Origin: Actinobacteria bacterium OK074
GTDB lineage: Bacteria; Actinomycetota; Actinomycetes; Streptomycetales; Streptomycetaceae
Reading direction: 5' to 3'
Length of the DNA: 64,000 bases
NCBI GenBank assembly: GCA_001298575.1
Contig: LJCV01000251.1
Coordinates: 19,999 to 83,998, forward strand
Shown: positions 25,883 through 35,055 of the stretch, in pieces
Layout: every line of letters starts with the position of its first letter
Position numbering within the stretch: the stretch's first letter is position 1
The notes under the pieces: generated by a model
Databases searched by the model: none
Told to the model about the DNA's origin: nothing
The model's input: the letters and a program-made list of their open reading frames with translations, nothing else
Program-made: the position numbers and the translations under genes

Positions 25883-26494
25883 GTGACCGTTCCGCCGCCG
25901 CCCCAGGGCCACAACCCGTACAACCAGCCGCCCACCGCACCGGTGCCGCCGGGACAGAACCCGTACGCCCAGGCTCCCGCCGCGCCCGCACCGCAGGGGC
26001 CGAACCCGTACGCCCAGGCGCCCGCACCGCAGCCGGGGCAGCAACCAGGGTTCCCTCCGCAGCAGCCCGGCCAGCCGGGTTACCCCGGGCAGCAGCCCTA
26101 TCCGCCGCAGCAGCAGCCGTACGCGCCGTTCCCCCAGCAGGGCCCGCCCGTGCCGCCCGCGAAACCGCGCGGCAAGAAGGCCATACGCATCGTCGCCGTC
26201 ATAGCCATCGCGATCGTCGGCACCGCCGTGAAGTTCGGCATCGGCTGGGTGATGAACCGCAGCGACGCGGAGACCACCTCGGTCGGCAGCTGCATGCACA
26301 ACGACGGCACCTTCTCCAAGCCCGACCTCAACACGGTCGACTGCTCGTCCGGCGACTCCCAGTACAAGGTCCTGGACAAGTTCGACAACTCCAGCGACAC
26401 CTCCAAGTGCGAGACCGTCTCGGGGGCGACGATCTACTACGTGCAGACGGGCAGCAGCCACGACGTGGTGCTCTGCCTGAAGGAGACCAAGTAG
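25883..26494 (+). CDS. Pro/Gln-rich membrane-anchored protein with four-Cys extracellular domain
   Basis: 203 residues from GTG 25883 (AGGGGGATCC upstream). Residues 1-95 are a Pro/Gln/Tyr-rich cytoplasmic tail with NPYAQAP-type repeats. One membrane segment follows (about 101-124: RIVAVIAIAIVGTAVKFGIG). The 80-residue outer domain has Cys137, 154, 176 and 198, probably two disulfides, and resembles the LppU-like domain of streptomycete exported proteins. I cannot assign a function. It is convergent with the CCA-adding enzyme, and two parS-centred palindromes separate them. Confidence 0.8.
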   Translation: MTVPPPPQGHNPYNQPPTAPVPPGQNPYAQAPAAPAPQGPNPYAQAPAPQPGQQPGFPPQQPGQPGYPGQQPYPPQQQPYAPFPQQGPPVPPAKPRGKKAIRIVAVIAIAIVGTAVKFGIGWVMNRSDAETTSVGSCMHNDGTFSKPDLNTVDCSSGDSQYKVLDKFDNSSDTSKCETVSGATIYYVQTGSSHDVVLCLKETK

Positions 26495-26508
26495 CCGCTC
26501 GGTCCGTA

Positions 26509-26556
26509 CACGGCGAAGGCGCGATGTTTCACGTGAAACATCGCGCCTTCGCCGTG
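26509..26556. terminator. 48-bp perfect palindrome with parS at its centre
   Basis: The 24-base arms run from 26509 to 26532 and from 26533 to 26556, beginning CACGGCGAAGGCGCGATG and ending at the parS centre. They could form a terminator hairpin for the gene ending at 26494 as well as a ParB site. Confidence 0.75.
26526..26539. other. parS: parS site 12
   Basis: Perfect 14-mer, exact centre of the 48-bp palindrome. Confidence 0.93.
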
Positions 26557-26570
26557 CGGCCGTCGCGGCA

Positions 26571-26604
26571 CGCGGGTCATGTTTCACGTGAAACATGACC
26601 CGCG
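26571..26604. terminator. 34-bp perfect palindrome with parS at its centre
   Basis: CGCGGGTCAT and its complement extend the 14-mer on both sides without mismatch. It ends six bases before the stop codon of the minus-strand CCA-adding enzyme gene, so it can serve as that gene's terminator. Confidence 0.75.
26581..26594. other. parS: parS site 13
   Basis: Perfect 14-mer, centre of the 34-bp palindrome. Confidence 0.93.
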
Positions 26605-26610
26605 GCGCTC

Positions 26611-28077
26611 TCAGTTCTGCCCGGCCCACCACTCCTTGAGCGCCGCCACCGCCGCGTCCCGCTCCATCGGCCCGTTCTCCAGACGCAGCTCCAGCAGGAA
26701 CTTGTACGCCTGGCCGATCACCGGCCCCGGCCCCACGTCCAGGGTCTCCATGATCTCGTTGCCGTCGAGGTCGGGGCGGATCGCGTCGAGTTCCTCCTGC
26801 TCCTGGAGCTGGGCGATCCGCTCCTCCAGGCCGTCGTACGCCCGCGAAAGGGCCGCCGCCCGGCGCTTGTTGCGGGTCGTGCAGTCGGAGCGGGTCAGCT
26901 TGTGCAGCCGGTCCAGGAGCGGTCCCGCGTCGCGGACGTAGCGCCGGACCGCGGAGTCCGTCCACTCGCCCGTGCCGTAGCCGTGGAAGCGCAGGTGGAG
27001 TTCGACGAGGCGCGAAACGTCCTTCACGAGGTCGTTGGAGTACTTCAGCGCCGTCATGCGCTTCTTGGTCATCTTGGCGCCCACCACCTCGTGGTGGTGG
27101 AAGGAGACGCGGCCGTCCTCCTCGAAGCGCCGCGTCCGGGGCTTGCCGATGTCGTGCAGCAGGGCGGCGAGCCGCAGCGTCAGGTCGGGGCCGTCCTGCT
27201 CCAGGTCGATCGCCTGCTCCAGCACGATCAGCGAGTGGTCGTAGACGTCCTTGTGCCGGTGGTGCTCGTCCCGCTCCAGGCGCAGCGCGGGCAGTTCCGG
27301 CAGCACGCGTTCGGCGAGACCGGTGTCGACGAGGAGGCTGAGGCCGTCGCGCGGATGGGCCGACAGGACCAGCTTGTTCAGCTCGTCCCGGACCCGCTCG
27401 GCCGACACGATCCCGATGCGGTCGGCCATCTCCTTCATCGCCGCGACGACCTCGGGGGCCACCTCGAAGCCGAGCTGCGCGGCGAAGCGGGCGGCGCGCA
27501 TCATCCGCAGCGGATCGTCGGAGAACGACGCCTCGGGGGTTCCCGGGGTGCGCAGGATCTTGGCGGCGAGGTCCTCGAGACCGCCGTGGGGATCCACGAA
27601 CTCCTTCGCCGGCAGCGCCACGGCCATCGCGTTCACCGTGAAGTCACGCCGGACCAGGTCCTCCTCGATGGAGTCGCCGTAGGACACCTCGGGCTTGCGC
27701 GAGGTCCGGTCGTACGCTTCGGAGCGGTATGTGGTGATCTCGATCTGAAAGGACTGGTTGGCCCCGTCTACGCGCGCATCCTTCTGCGCGCCGACCGTGC
27801 CGAAGGCGATCCCGACCTCCCACACCGAATCCGCCCACGGGCGCACGATCTTCAGCACGTCCTCGGGGCGGGCATCGGTCGTGAAGTCCAGGTCGTTGCC
27901 GAGCCGGCCCAGGAGGGCGTCCCGCACCGAGCCGCCGACCAGGGCAAGAGCGAACCCGGCCTCCTGGAATCGGCGGGCGAGCTCGTCGGCGACCGGGGAG
28001 ACCCGCAGCAGTTCGCTCACCGCGCGACGCTGCACCTGGGTCAGGGCACTGGGACTGTCTTCGTGGACGTTCGGCAC
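26611..28077 (-). CDS. CCA tRNA nucleotidyltransferase / poly(A) polymerase family
   Basis: 488 residues from GTG 28077. The N-terminal nucleotidyltransferase head has GGSVRDALLGRLGNDLDF (GG-x-VRD and the DxD metal pair) and VRRDFTVNAMAV. The neck and body domains follow. An HD phosphohydrolase-type segment LLHDIGKPRTR lies at about residue 295. The enzyme adds or repairs the 3' CCA of tRNAs; in Streptomyces this family member may also have poly(A) polymerase activity. TACCCT lies eight bases before the GTG, so the transcript may be leaderless. It is divergent from the DUF6049 gene. Confidence 0.93.
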   Translation of the reverse strand: MPNVHEDSPSALTQVQRRAVSELLRVSPVADELARRFQEAGFALALVGGSVRDALLGRLGNDLDFTTDARPEDVLKIVRPWADSVWEVGIAFGTVGAQKDARVDGANQSFQIEITTYRSEAYDRTSRKPEVSYGDSIEEDLVRRDFTVNAMAVALPAKEFVDPHGGLEDLAAKILRTPGTPEASFSDDPLRMMRAARFAAQLGFEVAPEVVAAMKEMADRIGIVSAERVRDELNKLVLSAHPRDGLSLLVDTGLAERVLPELPALRLERDEHHRHKDVYDHSLIVLEQAIDLEQDGPDLTLRLAALLHDIGKPRTRRFEEDGRVSFHHHEVVGAKMTKKRMTALKYSNDLVKDVSRLVELHLRFHGYGTGEWTDSAVRRYVRDAGPLLDRLHKLTRSDCTTRNKRRAAALSRAYDGLEERIAQLQEQEELDAIRPDLDGNEIMETLDVGPGPVIGQAYKFLLELRLENGPMERDAAVAALKEWWAGQN

Positions 28078-28294
28078 AACAGAAAAGGGTACGTGGCCCA
28101 CGAGACGGCAAACTCCTGCGCCCGTCCGCAACCGCGACAGGGGGCGCTCGGCTCCATACACATACATACGGGACAGCGCGGCGGCCGTTTCCGATCTTGT
28201 GGACCAGTCCGCGGCACTTCCCCTCCGCGCGCATCGTTACCATGCGTGGACGCACATTCCGACGACCACACACGACGACGAGGACGGGCGAGGC

Positions 28295-30769
28295 GTGGCC
28301 GACGCGGCAGATTTCCAGGGGACCAGTCCCTCACCTGCCCGCCGCTGGTTGCGGCGCACCGGGACACTGCTCGCCGGGGCGCCCCTGCTGGCCGGTCTCC
28401 TCCAGCTGTCCGCACCCCCGGCAGCACACGCCGACCCCCAGGCCGCGCCGGTGGCCGCCACCGGAACACGCACGGTCTCCGTCTCCCTGAACTCCCTCAG
28501 CCCCGCCGTCCCCGTAGACGGCGACACGGTCACCGTGTCCGGCACGGTCACCAACAGGGGCAAGCAGACGATCACCGCCGCCCACGTGGGACTGCGCGTG
28601 GGATCGGCCCTGTCCAGCCGTACGGCCATCACGGCCGCCGCGACGCGCACGGGCTACCTGCCGGGCGTGGACGGCTCGGAGATCGGCGGCAAGTACACCG
28701 AGGACTTCACCAAGCTCACCCCCGGCGTCGCCCAGTCGTTCAGCATCTCCGTCCCGGTCAAGGACCTCGACCTCGGCTCCGACGGCGTCTACCCGCTCAG
28801 CGTCTCCCTGTCCGGGCAGACCGCCGCGCTGCCGTACGAGCAACTCCTCGGCATCCAGCGGACCTTCGTGCCCTGGGAGCCGGACTCGGCCGCCACGAAG
28901 ACGAAGACCACCTACCTGTGGCCGCTGATCTCCACCGTCCACCTCACCGCGGAGACCGGCTCCAACCAGGAACAGACACCCGTCTTCCGCAACGACGACC
29001 TGGCCAGGGAACTCGCCCCGGGCGGGCGCCTGGACCAGATGCTGTCGCTCGGCTCGGGCCTCGACGTCACCTGGGTGATCGACCCGGACCTGCTGGCCTC
29101 CGTGGACGCGATGACCGGCACGTACGAGATCCAGGGCGAAGACGGCTCCACCACCGCCGGCAAGAACCAGGCCGTCGCCAAGCAGTGGCTGGCCAAGCTG
29201 GTCAAGGAGGTCCAGGACAAGGAGGTCGTCGCCCTCCCGTTCGCCGACCCCGACCTGGCCTCCCTCGCCCACAACGGCAAGAGCGTCACCGGCTCCCTCA
29301 GCCACCTCAAGGACGCCACCGACGTGGCCGCGACCACCGTCGAGACGGTGCTCCACGTGAAGCCGGACACCGACTTCGCCTGGCCCGTGAACGGCGCCGT
29401 CGACGCGTCCATCGTCAGCGTGGCCACCTCCGCGGGCGCCGACGACGTGATCGCCCGCAGCGACAGCCTCAAGGAGACCGGCGGCCTCGACTACACGCCG
29501 TCCGCCGCCCGCCCCATCGGCGGCGGCACCACGGCGGTCGTCGCCGACGCCGCCCTGTCGACCGCGTTCAACGGCGACATGGCGCAGGCGGGCGAATCCA
29601 CGCTGGCCGTGCAGGAGTTCCTCGCGCAGAGCCTGATGATCAACATGGAAGCGCCGGAGAAGCAGCGCAGCATCGTCGTCGCCCCGCAGCGCATGCCCAC
29701 CGCGAGCCAGGCCCAGTCGATGGCCGCGGCGATCACCGCGCTCCAGGACGGCACCTGGTCGCAGTCCCAGGACCTCTCCGCCGCCGCCAGGGCCACCCCG
29801 GACCCGAACGCGACCACGCGCCTCCCGGCGGCCTCCGCCTACCCCTCGGCGCTGCGCAAGCAGGAACTGCCGAAGTCGGCGTTCGAGGAGACCGAGCAGA
29901 CCCAGAGCAAGCTCGACAAGTTCCAGGTCATCCTCACCGAACCGGAGCGCGTGGTGACCCCCTTCGGGCGGGCCATAGACCGCAGCGCCTCCACCTCCTG
30001 GCGCGGCCGGGCCGGCTCGGCGGAGTCCTTCCGCGACGGGGTCTCCTCCTACCTCGGCGAGCTGACCGCACAGGTCAACCTGATCCAGAAGACCGACGCC
30101 AACCTCTCCGGGCGCAGCGCCACCATCCCGGTCACCGTGCAGAACAACCTGGTCCAGGGCGTCGACAACCTCGTCCTGCGGCTGACCTCGTCCAACCCCA
30201 CCCGCCTGAAGATCGGCAACAGCGCCTACTACGAGCAGCCGATCGCGGTCTCCGGCGGCCACGCCCAGACGGTGAAGTTCACCACCTCGGCCAACGCGAA
30301 CGGCCCCGTCGGGGTCGTCGCCCAGCTCTACACCGAGGACGGCCAGGCGTACGGGGCCCCGGTCACCTTCGACGTGAAGGTCACCGAGGTCACCCCCACG
30401 GTGATGCTGGTCATCGCCGGCGGCGTCCTGCTGCTGGTGCTCGCCGGATTCCGCATGTACACCCAGCGCAAGCGCGCCGCCGCCCGCCAGGCCGAGCAGC
30501 AGGCCCGGGAAACCCTCCGGTCCGAGGGGCTGAACGACGACGCCGAGGGCGCCGTAGACACCATCGACACCGAAAGCGACGACAGCGGGGCCGGCTCCAC
30601 CGCCGGCATCGTGGACACTGAGGGCGGCGAGGTCAGCGTGGGTGACACCGACGGCGCATCGCGCGGTCGGTCCGGGGCAGACGACCCGGAGCACCCGAGT
30701 GACCCGACACCGGACACCGCACCGGAAAGCGCCGACCCGTCCGGGACGGGTGAGAGAGTTGACCGTTGA
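28295..30769 (+). CDS. DUF6049-family secreted, membrane-anchored protein
   Basis: 824 residues from GTG 28295 (GAGGACGGGCGAGG upstream). An N-terminal export signal is clear: RRWLRRTGTLLAGAPLLAGL and a likely cleavage after AAHA (about residue 47). The large exported part (about 50-690) starts with an Ig-like segment (SVSLNSLSPAVPVDGDTVTV). One membrane anchor (about 698-722, VMLVIAGGVLLLVLAGF) leads to a cytoplasmic acidic tail. The function is unknown, but the gene always seems tied to murJ in actinomycetes, with 47 bp between the two here. A peptidoglycan-related role is inferred. Confidence 0.85.
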   Translation: MADAADFQGTSPSPARRWLRRTGTLLAGAPLLAGLLQLSAPPAAHADPQAAPVAATGTRTVSVSLNSLSPAVPVDGDTVTVSGTVTNRGKQTITAAHVGLRVGSALSSRTAITAAATRTGYLPGVDGSEIGGKYTEDFTKLTPGVAQSFSISVPVKDLDLGSDGVYPLSVSLSGQTAALPYEQLLGIQRTFVPWEPDSAATKTKTTYLWPLISTVHLTAETGSNQEQTPVFRNDDLARELAPGGRLDQMLSLGSGLDVTWVIDPDLLASVDAMTGTYEIQGEDGSTTAGKNQAVAKQWLAKLVKEVQDKEVVALPFADPDLASLAHNGKSVTGSLSHLKDATDVAATTVETVLHVKPDTDFAWPVNGAVDASIVSVATSAGADDVIARSDSLKETGGLDYTPSAARPIGGGTTAVVADAALSTAFNGDMAQAGESTLAVQEFLAQSLMINMEAPEKQRSIVVAPQRMPTASQAQSMAAAITALQDGTWSQSQDLSAAARATPDPNATTRLPAASAYPSALRKQELPKSAFEETEQTQSKLDKFQVILTEPERVVTPFGRAIDRSASTSWRGRAGSAESFRDGVSSYLGELTAQVNLIQKTDANLSGRSATIPVTVQNNLVQGVDNLVLRLTSSNPTRLKIGNSAYYEQPIAVSGGHAQTVKFTTSANANGPVGVVAQLYTEDGQAYGAPVTFDVKVTEVTPTVMLVIAGGVLLLVLAGFRMYTQRKRAAARQAEQQARETLRSEGLNDDAEGAVDTIDTESDDSGAGSTAGIVDTEGGEVSVGDTDGASRGRSGADDPEHPSDPTPDTAPESADPSGTGERVDR

Positions 30770-30816
30770 GCGATGTCGTGGCCGGTGGGCCCGGGGACGA
30801 TGAGGTGGGGTAACCA

Positions 30817-33186
30817 ATGAACGCGCCGTACAACGGTGACCGCGGCCAGGCCGCGGGCGGCTCGGGGTACCCCGAGGGCCCGCCGCCCGAGCCCGGCCAG
30901 GTGCCGCCGGAACCCCCCGCGGACCCCTACCTCCAGGACGCCTACCAGCAGGACCCCTACCGCGCCCAGGACCTCTCCGCCCAGGACCCGGTGGCCGAGG
31001 CCCTCTACGACCGTGCCGCGCACCCCCCGCCGCCCCCGGGAACCCACCAGCCGCAGGCACCGCTCTACGCCCAGCCCCCCGCCCCGCAGTACACCCCCAA
31101 CCCGCACGTGTGGGCCCAGCCCCCGGCCCCCGAGCCGGAGGGCCCCACCCAGTACCTGCCCTACGGCGACGACCCGCGCACCACCCAGTTCGTGGGCGTC
31201 GACGACCTGGTCACCCAGGCCGGCGAGGAGCGCCACGAACCGGACGCCTTCGCCCATCTCTTCCGTGACCAGCAGCAGTCCGGCGTCCGGCCCCCGCAGG
31301 CCCCGCCCGTGCCCGGCCCGGCCGCCGCGGCGTACGCGCCCCAGGCCCCCTACGGCGCCCAGAGCGCGGCACCGTACCCGCCGCAGGCGGCGACGCCGTA
31401 CGGCGGCCCGTACGGGAACGCGAACCAGGGCCCGGCGCCGTACGGGAACCAGCACCAGCCGCACGGCTACGCCACCCTTGAGAATCCGGCGGCCGAGGCG
31501 CCCGAACCCCCCGCCACGCCTGCCGCACCCGCGGCTCCGGCCGCTCCGAAGAAGGGCGGCAAGGCCACGGGACTGCTGAAGTCCAGTGCCGTCATGGCCG
31601 CGGGCACGATGGTCTCCCGCCTGACCGGCTTCATCCGCTCCGCGCTGATCGTCTCCGCGCTGGGCGTCGGCCTGCTCGGCGACACCTTCCAGGTCGCCTA
31701 CCAGCTGCCGACGATGATCTACATCCTCACCGTCGGCGGCGGCCTCAACTCCGTGTTCGTGCCGCAGCTCGTGCGCGCCATGAAGGAGGACGAGGACGGC
31801 GGCGAGGCGTTCGCCAACCGGCTGCTGACCCTGGTCATGGTGGCGCTCGGCGCGCTGACCGTGATCACGATGTTCGGCGCGCCGGTCCTGATCCGGCTGC
31901 TCTCCGACCCGGTCGCCGGCGACCCCGCCGCCAACGGCGTGGCCATCACCTTCGTCCGCTACTTCCTGCCCTCGATCTTCTTCATGGGCATCCACGTGGT
32001 GATGGGCCAGATCCTGAACGCCCGCGGCAAGTTCGGCGCGATGATGTGGACCCCGGTCCTCAACAACATCGTCATCATCGTCACCCTGGGCATGTTCATC
32101 TGGGTCTACGGCACCGCCGCCGACTCCGGCATGAAGGTCGGCAGCATCCCGCCCGAGGGCCAGCGGCTGCTGGGCGCCGGTGTCCTGCTCGGCCTGGTGG
32201 TCCAGTCCCTCGCGATGATCCCCTACCTGCGCGAGACCGGGTTCCGGCTGCGGCTGCGGTTCGACTGGAAGGGCCACGGCCTCGGCAAGGCGGCGACGCT
32301 CGCCAAGTGGACCGTCCTGTTCGTCCTCGCCAACCAGGCGGGCGCGATCGTCGTCACCCAGCTGTCCACCTCGGCGGGCAAGCACTCGCCGGTCGACGGC
32401 ACCGGCTTCGCCGCCTACGCCAACGCCCAGCTGATCTGGGGCCTGCCGCAGGCCATCATCACCGTCTCGCTGATGGCCGCGCTGCTGCCGCGCATCTCCC
32501 GCTCGGCCGCCGAGGGCGACGCCGGGGCGGTCCGCGACGACATCTCGCAGGGCCTGCGCACCACCGCCGTCGCCATCGTCCCGATCGCCTTCGGGTTCGT
32601 CGCGCTCGGCGTCCCGATGTGCACCCTGATCTTCGGCTCCTCCGGCATCAACCCGGCCACGAACATGGGCTACATGCTGATGGCCTTCGGCCTCGGCCTG
32701 ATCCCCTACTCGGTGCAGTACGTCGTCCTGCGCGCCTTCTACGCGTACGAAGACACCCGCACCCCCTTCTACAACACCGTCATCGTGGCCGCCGTGAACG
32801 CGGGCGCCTCGGCGGCGTGCTACTTCCTCCTCCCGGCCCGCTGGGCGGTGATCGGCATGTCCGCCGCCTACGGTCTGGCGTACATGACCGGTGTGGGCGT
32901 CGCCTGGCAGCGGCTGCGCAAGCGGCTGGGCGGCGACCTCGACGGCAGGCGGGTCCTGCGCACCTACGCGCGGCTCGGCATCGCCTCGGTACCGGCCGCG
33001 CTGCTGAGCGGGGCGGCCTGCTACGAAATCGGCCACACGCTGGGGCAGGGGGTCGGCGGCTCGTTCGTCTCCCTCGTCGGCGGTGGCGTGGTACTGCTCG
33101 GCGTCTTCTACGTGGCGGCACGCAAGATGCGCATCGAGGAGCTCAACTCAATGGTCGGCATGGTCCGCGGGCGCCTGGGGCGTTAG
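30817..33186 (+). CDS. murJ: Lipid II flippase MurJ (MviN) with long Pro-rich cytoplasmic N-terminus
   Basis: 789 residues, against about 510 for E. coli MurJ. Residues 1-245 are Pro/Gln/Tyr-rich and disordered. The MOP-family membrane domain starts at about 250 (LLKSSAVMAAGTMVSRLTGF, then VAYQLPTMIYILTVGGGLN and FVPQLV) with fourteen predicted segments. MurJ moves lipid-linked peptidoglycan precursor across the cytoplasmic membrane. ATG 30817 follows GAGGTGGGG. In Mycobacterium the same polypeptide carries a pseudokinase; here the pseudokinase is the next gene. Confidence 0.95.
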   Translation: MNAPYNGDRGQAAGGSGYPEGPPPEPGQVPPEPPADPYLQDAYQQDPYRAQDLSAQDPVAEALYDRAAHPPPPPGTHQPQAPLYAQPPAPQYTPNPHVWAQPPAPEPEGPTQYLPYGDDPRTTQFVGVDDLVTQAGEERHEPDAFAHLFRDQQQSGVRPPQAPPVPGPAAAAYAPQAPYGAQSAAPYPPQAATPYGGPYGNANQGPAPYGNQHQPHGYATLENPAAEAPEPPATPAAPAAPAAPKKGGKATGLLKSSAVMAAGTMVSRLTGFIRSALIVSALGVGLLGDTFQVAYQLPTMIYILTVGGGLNSVFVPQLVRAMKEDEDGGEAFANRLLTLVMVALGALTVITMFGAPVLIRLLSDPVAGDPAANGVAITFVRYFLPSIFFMGIHVVMGQILNARGKFGAMMWTPVLNNIVIIVTLGMFIWVYGTAADSGMKVGSIPPEGQRLLGAGVLLGLVVQSLAMIPYLRETGFRLRLRFDWKGHGLGKAATLAKWTVLFVLANQAGAIVVTQLSTSAGKHSPVDGTGFAAYANAQLIWGLPQAIITVSLMAALLPRISRSAAEGDAGAVRDDISQGLRTTAVAIVPIAFGFVALGVPMCTLIFGSSGINPATNMGYMLMAFGLGLIPYSVQYVVLRAFYAYEDTRTPFYNTVIVAAVNAGASAACYFLLPARWAVIGMSAAYGLAYMTGVGVAWQRLRKRLGGDLDGRRVLRTYARLGIASVPAALLSGAACYEIGHTLGQGVGGSFVSLVGGGVVLLGVFYVAARKMRIEELNSMVGMVRGRLGR

Positions 33187-33303
33187 GCGGGGGCAAGCGC
33201 ACAACCATCGTCCGCCACCGTGTGTCGTGCATAGCGGTGGACTGTGGGCACAATTGGTTTCTGCGTCACACAGTGCGCAACGGATGGGGAGGCAGGAACG
33301 ACG

Positions 33304-35028
33304 GTGGCGGAACGGAGCACGGCTGCCGTCGGCGTGGCAGACAACAGCGGCGACGAGCCGCTGACCGCCAAGGCGGACCAGTCCACGTCCGACGGGGTGG
33401 CACAGGACCGGGAGCGGGACACGGACGGCGAAGAAGCCCAGGGGAGCAAGGTGAACGACGTCCCCGGCAAGCACTCACCACCCGAGCTGCACAGCGGCCA
33501 CAAACTCGCCAGACGCTACCGACTTGAGGAATGCGTCACCCGTCTGGACGGATTCAGCAGTTGGCGTGCGGTGGACGAGAAACTCCGCCGCGCGGTCGGG
33601 GTGCACATCCTGCCCGCCGACCACGCGCGGGCCCGTTCCGTGCTGGCCGCGGCGCGCTCCGCCGCGCTGCTCGGCGACCCGCGTTTCGTGCAGGTCCTGG
33701 ACGCCGTCGAGGAGAACGACCTCGTCTACGTGGTGCACGAGTGGCTGCCCGACGCCACCGAGCTGACCGCACTGCTGGCCTCGGGCCCGCTGGAGGTGTA
33801 CGACGCCTACCAGATGGTCAGTCAGCTCTCTCAGGCCATGGCCGCGGCGCACCGCGAGGGGCTCGCCCATCTGCGGCTCAACCCGAGCTCCGTGCTGCGC
33901 GCCTCCACCGGGCAGTGGCGCATCCGCGGGCTCGCTGTGAACGCCGCCCTGCGCGGCATCACCTCCGACACCCCGCAGCGCGCCGACACGGAGGCCATCG
34001 GAGCGCTGCTGTACGCCGCGCTCACCGAGCGCTGGCCCTACGAGGACGACGCCTACGGCCTGTCCGGGCTGCCCAAGGGCGTCGGCCTGATCGCGCCCGA
34101 CCAGGTGCGCGCGGGGGTCCATCGCGGCCTGTCCGAGCTGGCGATGCGCGCGCTGGCCAACGACGGGGCGACCGCCTCCCGCCACGAGTCGGCGTGCACC
34201 ACGCCCGAGGAACTGGCCAAGGCGATCAGCGAGATGCCCCGCATCCGCCCGCCGGAGCCCTCGTTCACCGCACCGCCGGACTACCAGCGCACGACGTACC
34301 AGCAGGGCACCTACGGCCGCCCGGCGCCGCACCCGGGCCTCACCCAGCCCCTGCCGGCGCCGCCGCCCCCGTTGCAGAGCCGTACGGGCCGGGCCCTGAA
34401 GTGGGCGGTCTCCGCCCTCCTCATCGCCGCCCTGGGCCTCGGCAGCTGGCAGCTGGCCGACACCCTGCTGGAGCGCGGCGACAAGTCCAACGACACGGGC
34501 ACGAACCAGACGTCGGACGGCAACGACAAGAACAGCGGCAAGTCCGACACGAAGACCGAGACCCTCAAGATAGAGGCCGCTCAGGAGTACGTGGCCAAGG
34601 GCAGCGCTCAGCACCCCGGAGACGTCGACAAGACGTACGACGGCGACAGTTCGACGTACTGGCGCACGGCCAGCTACAAGGACGGTCCCGACATGAACCC
34701 GAGCTACAAGCCCGGCGTCGGCATCGTCTACGACTTCGGCTCGGCGCAGAAGGTGTCCGCCGCCTCGATAGGGCTTCTGTTCGGCGGCGACCACACGACG
34801 GTCACGTTGTACGCGACGGACTCGCTGAGTTCGTCGGTACCGCTGACGTCGATGACGAAGCTCGGCTCCGTGACGACGACCGGTACCACCGCGAAGGTGT
34901 CGGTCTCCAAGTCGGTGAAGAGCCGGTACGTACTGGTCTGGTTCACCGCGCTGCCGTACGCGCAGGGAGACACGTACAGCGAGGCGGGCTACAAGCAAGC
35001 CATAACGGACCTGAAGTTCACCGGCTGA
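33304..35028 (+). CDS. Membrane-anchored serine/threonine pseudokinase
   Basis: 574 residues from GTG 33304 (GGGAGGCAGGA upstream). Residues about 70-310 have a protein-kinase fold, but the catalytic residues are lost: the ATP-binding Lys strand reads VGVHIL, the HRD-x-x-x-x-N loop reads HLRLNPSS (His189, Asp to Arg), and the DFG site reads RGL. One membrane segment follows (about 365-383). The exported 190 residues form a discoidin/carbohydrate-binding-like domain. It matches, as a separate gene, the C-terminal part of mycobacterial MviN. A scaffold for FHA-domain partners that control MurJ is inferred. Confidence 0.87.
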   Translation: MAERSTAAVGVADNSGDEPLTAKADQSTSDGVAQDRERDTDGEEAQGSKVNDVPGKHSPPELHSGHKLARRYRLEECVTRLDGFSSWRAVDEKLRRAVGVHILPADHARARSVLAAARSAALLGDPRFVQVLDAVEENDLVYVVHEWLPDATELTALLASGPLEVYDAYQMVSQLSQAMAAAHREGLAHLRLNPSSVLRASTGQWRIRGLAVNAALRGITSDTPQRADTEAIGALLYAALTERWPYEDDAYGLSGLPKGVGLIAPDQVRAGVHRGLSELAMRALANDGATASRHESACTTPEELAKAISEMPRIRPPEPSFTAPPDYQRTTYQQGTYGRPAPHPGLTQPLPAPPPPLQSRTGRALKWAVSALLIAALGLGSWQLADTLLERGDKSNDTGTNQTSDGNDKNSGKSDTKTETLKIEAAQEYVAKGSAQHPGDVDKTYDGDSSTYWRTASYKDGPDMNPSYKPGVGIVYDFGSAQKVSAASIGLLFGGDHTTVTLYATDSLSSSVPLTSMTKLGSVTTTGTTAKVSVSKSVKSRYVLVWFTALPYAQGDTYSEAGYKQAITDLKFTG

Positions 35029-35055
35029 GCCACCGTCACCAGGGGAGGAGGTCCG

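Noticed and set aside
26902..30621. 1239-codon open frame across CCA-adding enzyme and DUF6049
   Set aside because: Opposite or shifted to two well-supported genes; composition is typical of GC-rich shadow frames.
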